From assembly GCA_007132395.1 (NCBI GenBank), contig SLOR01000353.1, positions 1 through 5,947 on the forward strand: a stretch of 5,947 bases of DNA, written 5' to 3'. Shown piece after piece: positions 4,586 to 5,947 of this stretch; within the stretch, counting starts at the first letter, position 1, and every line of letters starts with the position of its first letter. Source of the stretch: Bacteroidales bacterium. Lineage in GTDB: Bacteria > Bacteroidota > Bacteroidia > Bacteroidales > UBA7960. Position numbers and translations under genes: made by a program. The notes below the pieces were generated by a model, which ran no database searches, had not been told where the DNA came from, and saw only the letters and a program-made list of their open reading frames with translations.

Positions 4586-5947
4586 TTATTTCCTGAACCG
4601 CTTGATAAAATCCTCCACCTCCGGCAGCCCGCCCTGGTAAACGAGGTAGCCATTATAGGGTTCACGCCGTGTGATGTCATCATTCATTGGGTTCAGCATT
4701 ATTTTCTTGACTTTCTCAAGGTCGTTTGTTTGTCCGAGTGCCCATCCCAGCTTTACCCAAGCCACCTCTGGCAGCATATTTTCGGCGGGAACGACTCCCA
4801 AAGCCATCATTTCGCGACCAGTTTCATACACAAACATCTGCACATAGCCCCAGAGGGTTTGCACAGTCATATATACTGCCACACCTTTCTTATTTGCCCT
4901 TTCGAGGGCCGGATACAGTGGTTTGTTGACGTGCCCAAGCCCGGTGCCGGCAATGATGATGCCCTTGTAGCCATTGTCAACAAGGGAGTCAACCATGTCG
5001 GGCATCATATTCGGATAGTAATAGATGATGGCCACCTTTTCTTCAAAATAGGGCATGATCTTCACTTTTCTATCCTTGCGGCGGCTGTTATATTCTTTCT
5101 TGATGGGGATGACACCTTCTCTTGAGACCCTTGCAAGTGGGATGTCTCCAACTGTACGAAAAGTACTGCGGTACGAAGAGTGCATTTTGCGCACCCTTGT
5201 GCCGCGGTGCAGCAGGCCATACTCGTCGGAAGTAGGACCAAACATGCACACCATCACCTCGGCGATGTCGGCATTGCCTGCTGTATAGCAGGCGTGCATG
5301 AGGTTCAGTGCGGCGTCTGACGAAGGCCGGTCTGAAGAGCGTTGTGAACCCACCAAAACGATGGGTACGGGTGGGTCTTGTATCATGTAGGTCAAGGCAG
5401 CGGCCGTGTGGTGCAACGTATCTGTGCCATGACCAATCACAATGCCGTCGATGCCGTTCTCGATTTCCTTGCCAATGGCTACTGCCAGCTGTTTGTATTG
5501 TTCAGGGCCCATATTCTCGCTAAAAACAGCAAATACTTTTTCTGTGGTAAGATTGCAGATGTCAGCCAGCTCGGGCACCGCACCATACAGCTCACCGGGC
5601 GAAAAAGCCGGGATCACCGCACCGGTACGGTAGTCGAGCCGGCTAGCGATCGTACCACCCGTGCCGATCAACTTCACCTTGGGTAATCCTTCCGTGTAGG
5701 GAAACTCCTTTTCAGGAATTTTGTAGTTGGCTTTCTTGTATCCCGTTTCCTTCATTGCAATGATATTGGCCACGTCGATGCCCACATTGTAGCCCGTCGG
5801 GATTTTCAGCACGATGTGCCTGTCGTCGTCGTTTTCTGACCGCGGAAGCACCGTGCCCACAAAATTGCCACGGCTGGTTTCGATGGTTGCCAGGCCCCAT
5901 ACCCGAACATTAAATTGCTTTAAAATCTTCAAGGCCTCGCCCTTATA
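4586..5947 (-). CDS. gatD: Glu-tRNA(Gln) amidotransferase subunit D (GatD-like), 5' end cut by window
   Basis: GatD is the asparaginase-like subunit of archaeal GatDE. It frees ammonia from glutamine or asparagine, and GatE uses it to turn Glu-tRNA(Gln) into Gln-tRNA(Gln). The frame is open to the window edge; the TTG at 5930-5932 is internal, because the upstream codons read YKGEA, which matches the YxGxA start of archaeal GatD. Perhaps only a few residues are missing from at least 453. Counting from that TTG as residue 1, the N-terminal SH3-like GatD domain covers about 1-75 (GTVLPRSENDDDRHIVLK, then GYNVGI), and the asparaginase core about 85-410. The catalytic set is complete: Thr94 in GTGGTI, Thr170 and Asp171 in HGTDT, and Lys249 in RKMH. 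GSQRSSDRPSSDA (195-207) and AGTGLGH (328-334) are also GatD-like. A plain type I asparaginase lacks the N-terminal domain. gatE would be expected nearby, outside the window. The gene converges on tRNA-Leu with 60 bases between. Confidence 0.87.
   Translation of the reverse strand, partial: YKGEALKILKQFNVRVWGLATIETSRGNFVGTVLPRSENDDDRHIVLKIPTGYNVGIDVANIIAMKETGYKKANYKIPEKEFPYTEGLPKVKLIGTGGTIASRLDYRTGAVIPAFSPGELYGAVPELADICNLTTEKVFAVFSENMGPEQYKQLAVAIGKEIENGIDGIVIGHGTDTLHHTAAALTYMIQDPPVPIVLVGSQRSSDRPSSDAALNLMHACYTAGNADIAEVMVCMFGPTSDEYGLLHRGTRVRKMHSSYRSTFRTVGDIPLARVSREGVIPIKKEYNSRRKDRKVKIMPYFEEKVAIIYYYPNMMPDMVDSLVDNGYKGIIIAGTGLGHVNKPLYPALERANKKGVAVYMTVQTLWGYVQMFVYETGREMMALGVVPAENMLPEVAWVKLGWALGQTNDLEKVKKIMLNPMNDDITRREPYNGYLVYQGGLPEVEDFIKRFRK

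Noticed and set aside
5930..5932. TTG as start codon of gatD
   Set aside because: The frame stays open to the window edge and the five preceding codons (YKGEA) match the conserved GatD N-terminus, so the real start lies outside the window.

Overview
The window looks like chromosomal DNA from a bacterium of the phylum Bacteroidota, probably an anaerobic or microaerophilic lineage. The grounds are a TTTG / TAnnTTTG promoter in front of a tRNA gene, weak or absent Shine-Dalgarno sequences, tRNA genes without an encoded CCA end, and a TadA and an EgtD-type protein of the bacterial kind. This placement is an inference from sequence style, not from a marker-gene comparison.

Left part (1-3187, all on the minus strand, reading right to left): a four-gene cluster. 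It starts with a histidine N-alpha-trimethyltransferase (EgtD/EanA type, 2225-3187). Next come a small DUF427 protein (1847-2128), a three-domain rhodanese-like protein with one catalytic CGTGWR loop (496-1788), and a ferredoxin-NADP+ reductase-like flavoprotein cut by the window edge (1-432). The methyltransferase makes hercynine. The rhodanese protein matches what I know of EanB, the anaerobic enzyme that puts sulfur directly on C2 of the hercynine imidazole. No oxygen-dependent EgtB is present. The cluster therefore reads as an anaerobic ergothioneine pathway with two extra genes of unassigned role.

Middle (3188-4300): a 199-base divergent intergenic region leads to tadA (3387-3833, plus strand), the wobble-adenosine deaminase. 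After it comes about 470 bases without a gene. This holds a degenerate CATGCTGAGC-type repeat and a cluster of five REP-like palindromes (3941-4137), including a 12-base inverted repeat that joins two of them, as in BIMEs.

Right part (4301-5947): tRNA-Gly(GCC) with a good Bacteroidota promoter and an intrinsic terminator, then tRNA-Leu(UAA). Convergent to these is a minus-strand gene of the archaeal GatD type (subunit D of Glu-tRNA(Gln) amidotransferase), cut at its 5' end by the window edge. A GatD in a bacterial setting is unusual, since bacteria normally use GatCAB or GlnRS. The right half is thus tRNA-centred (tadA, two tRNAs, gatD), while the left half is a small-molecule sulfur metabolism cluster.
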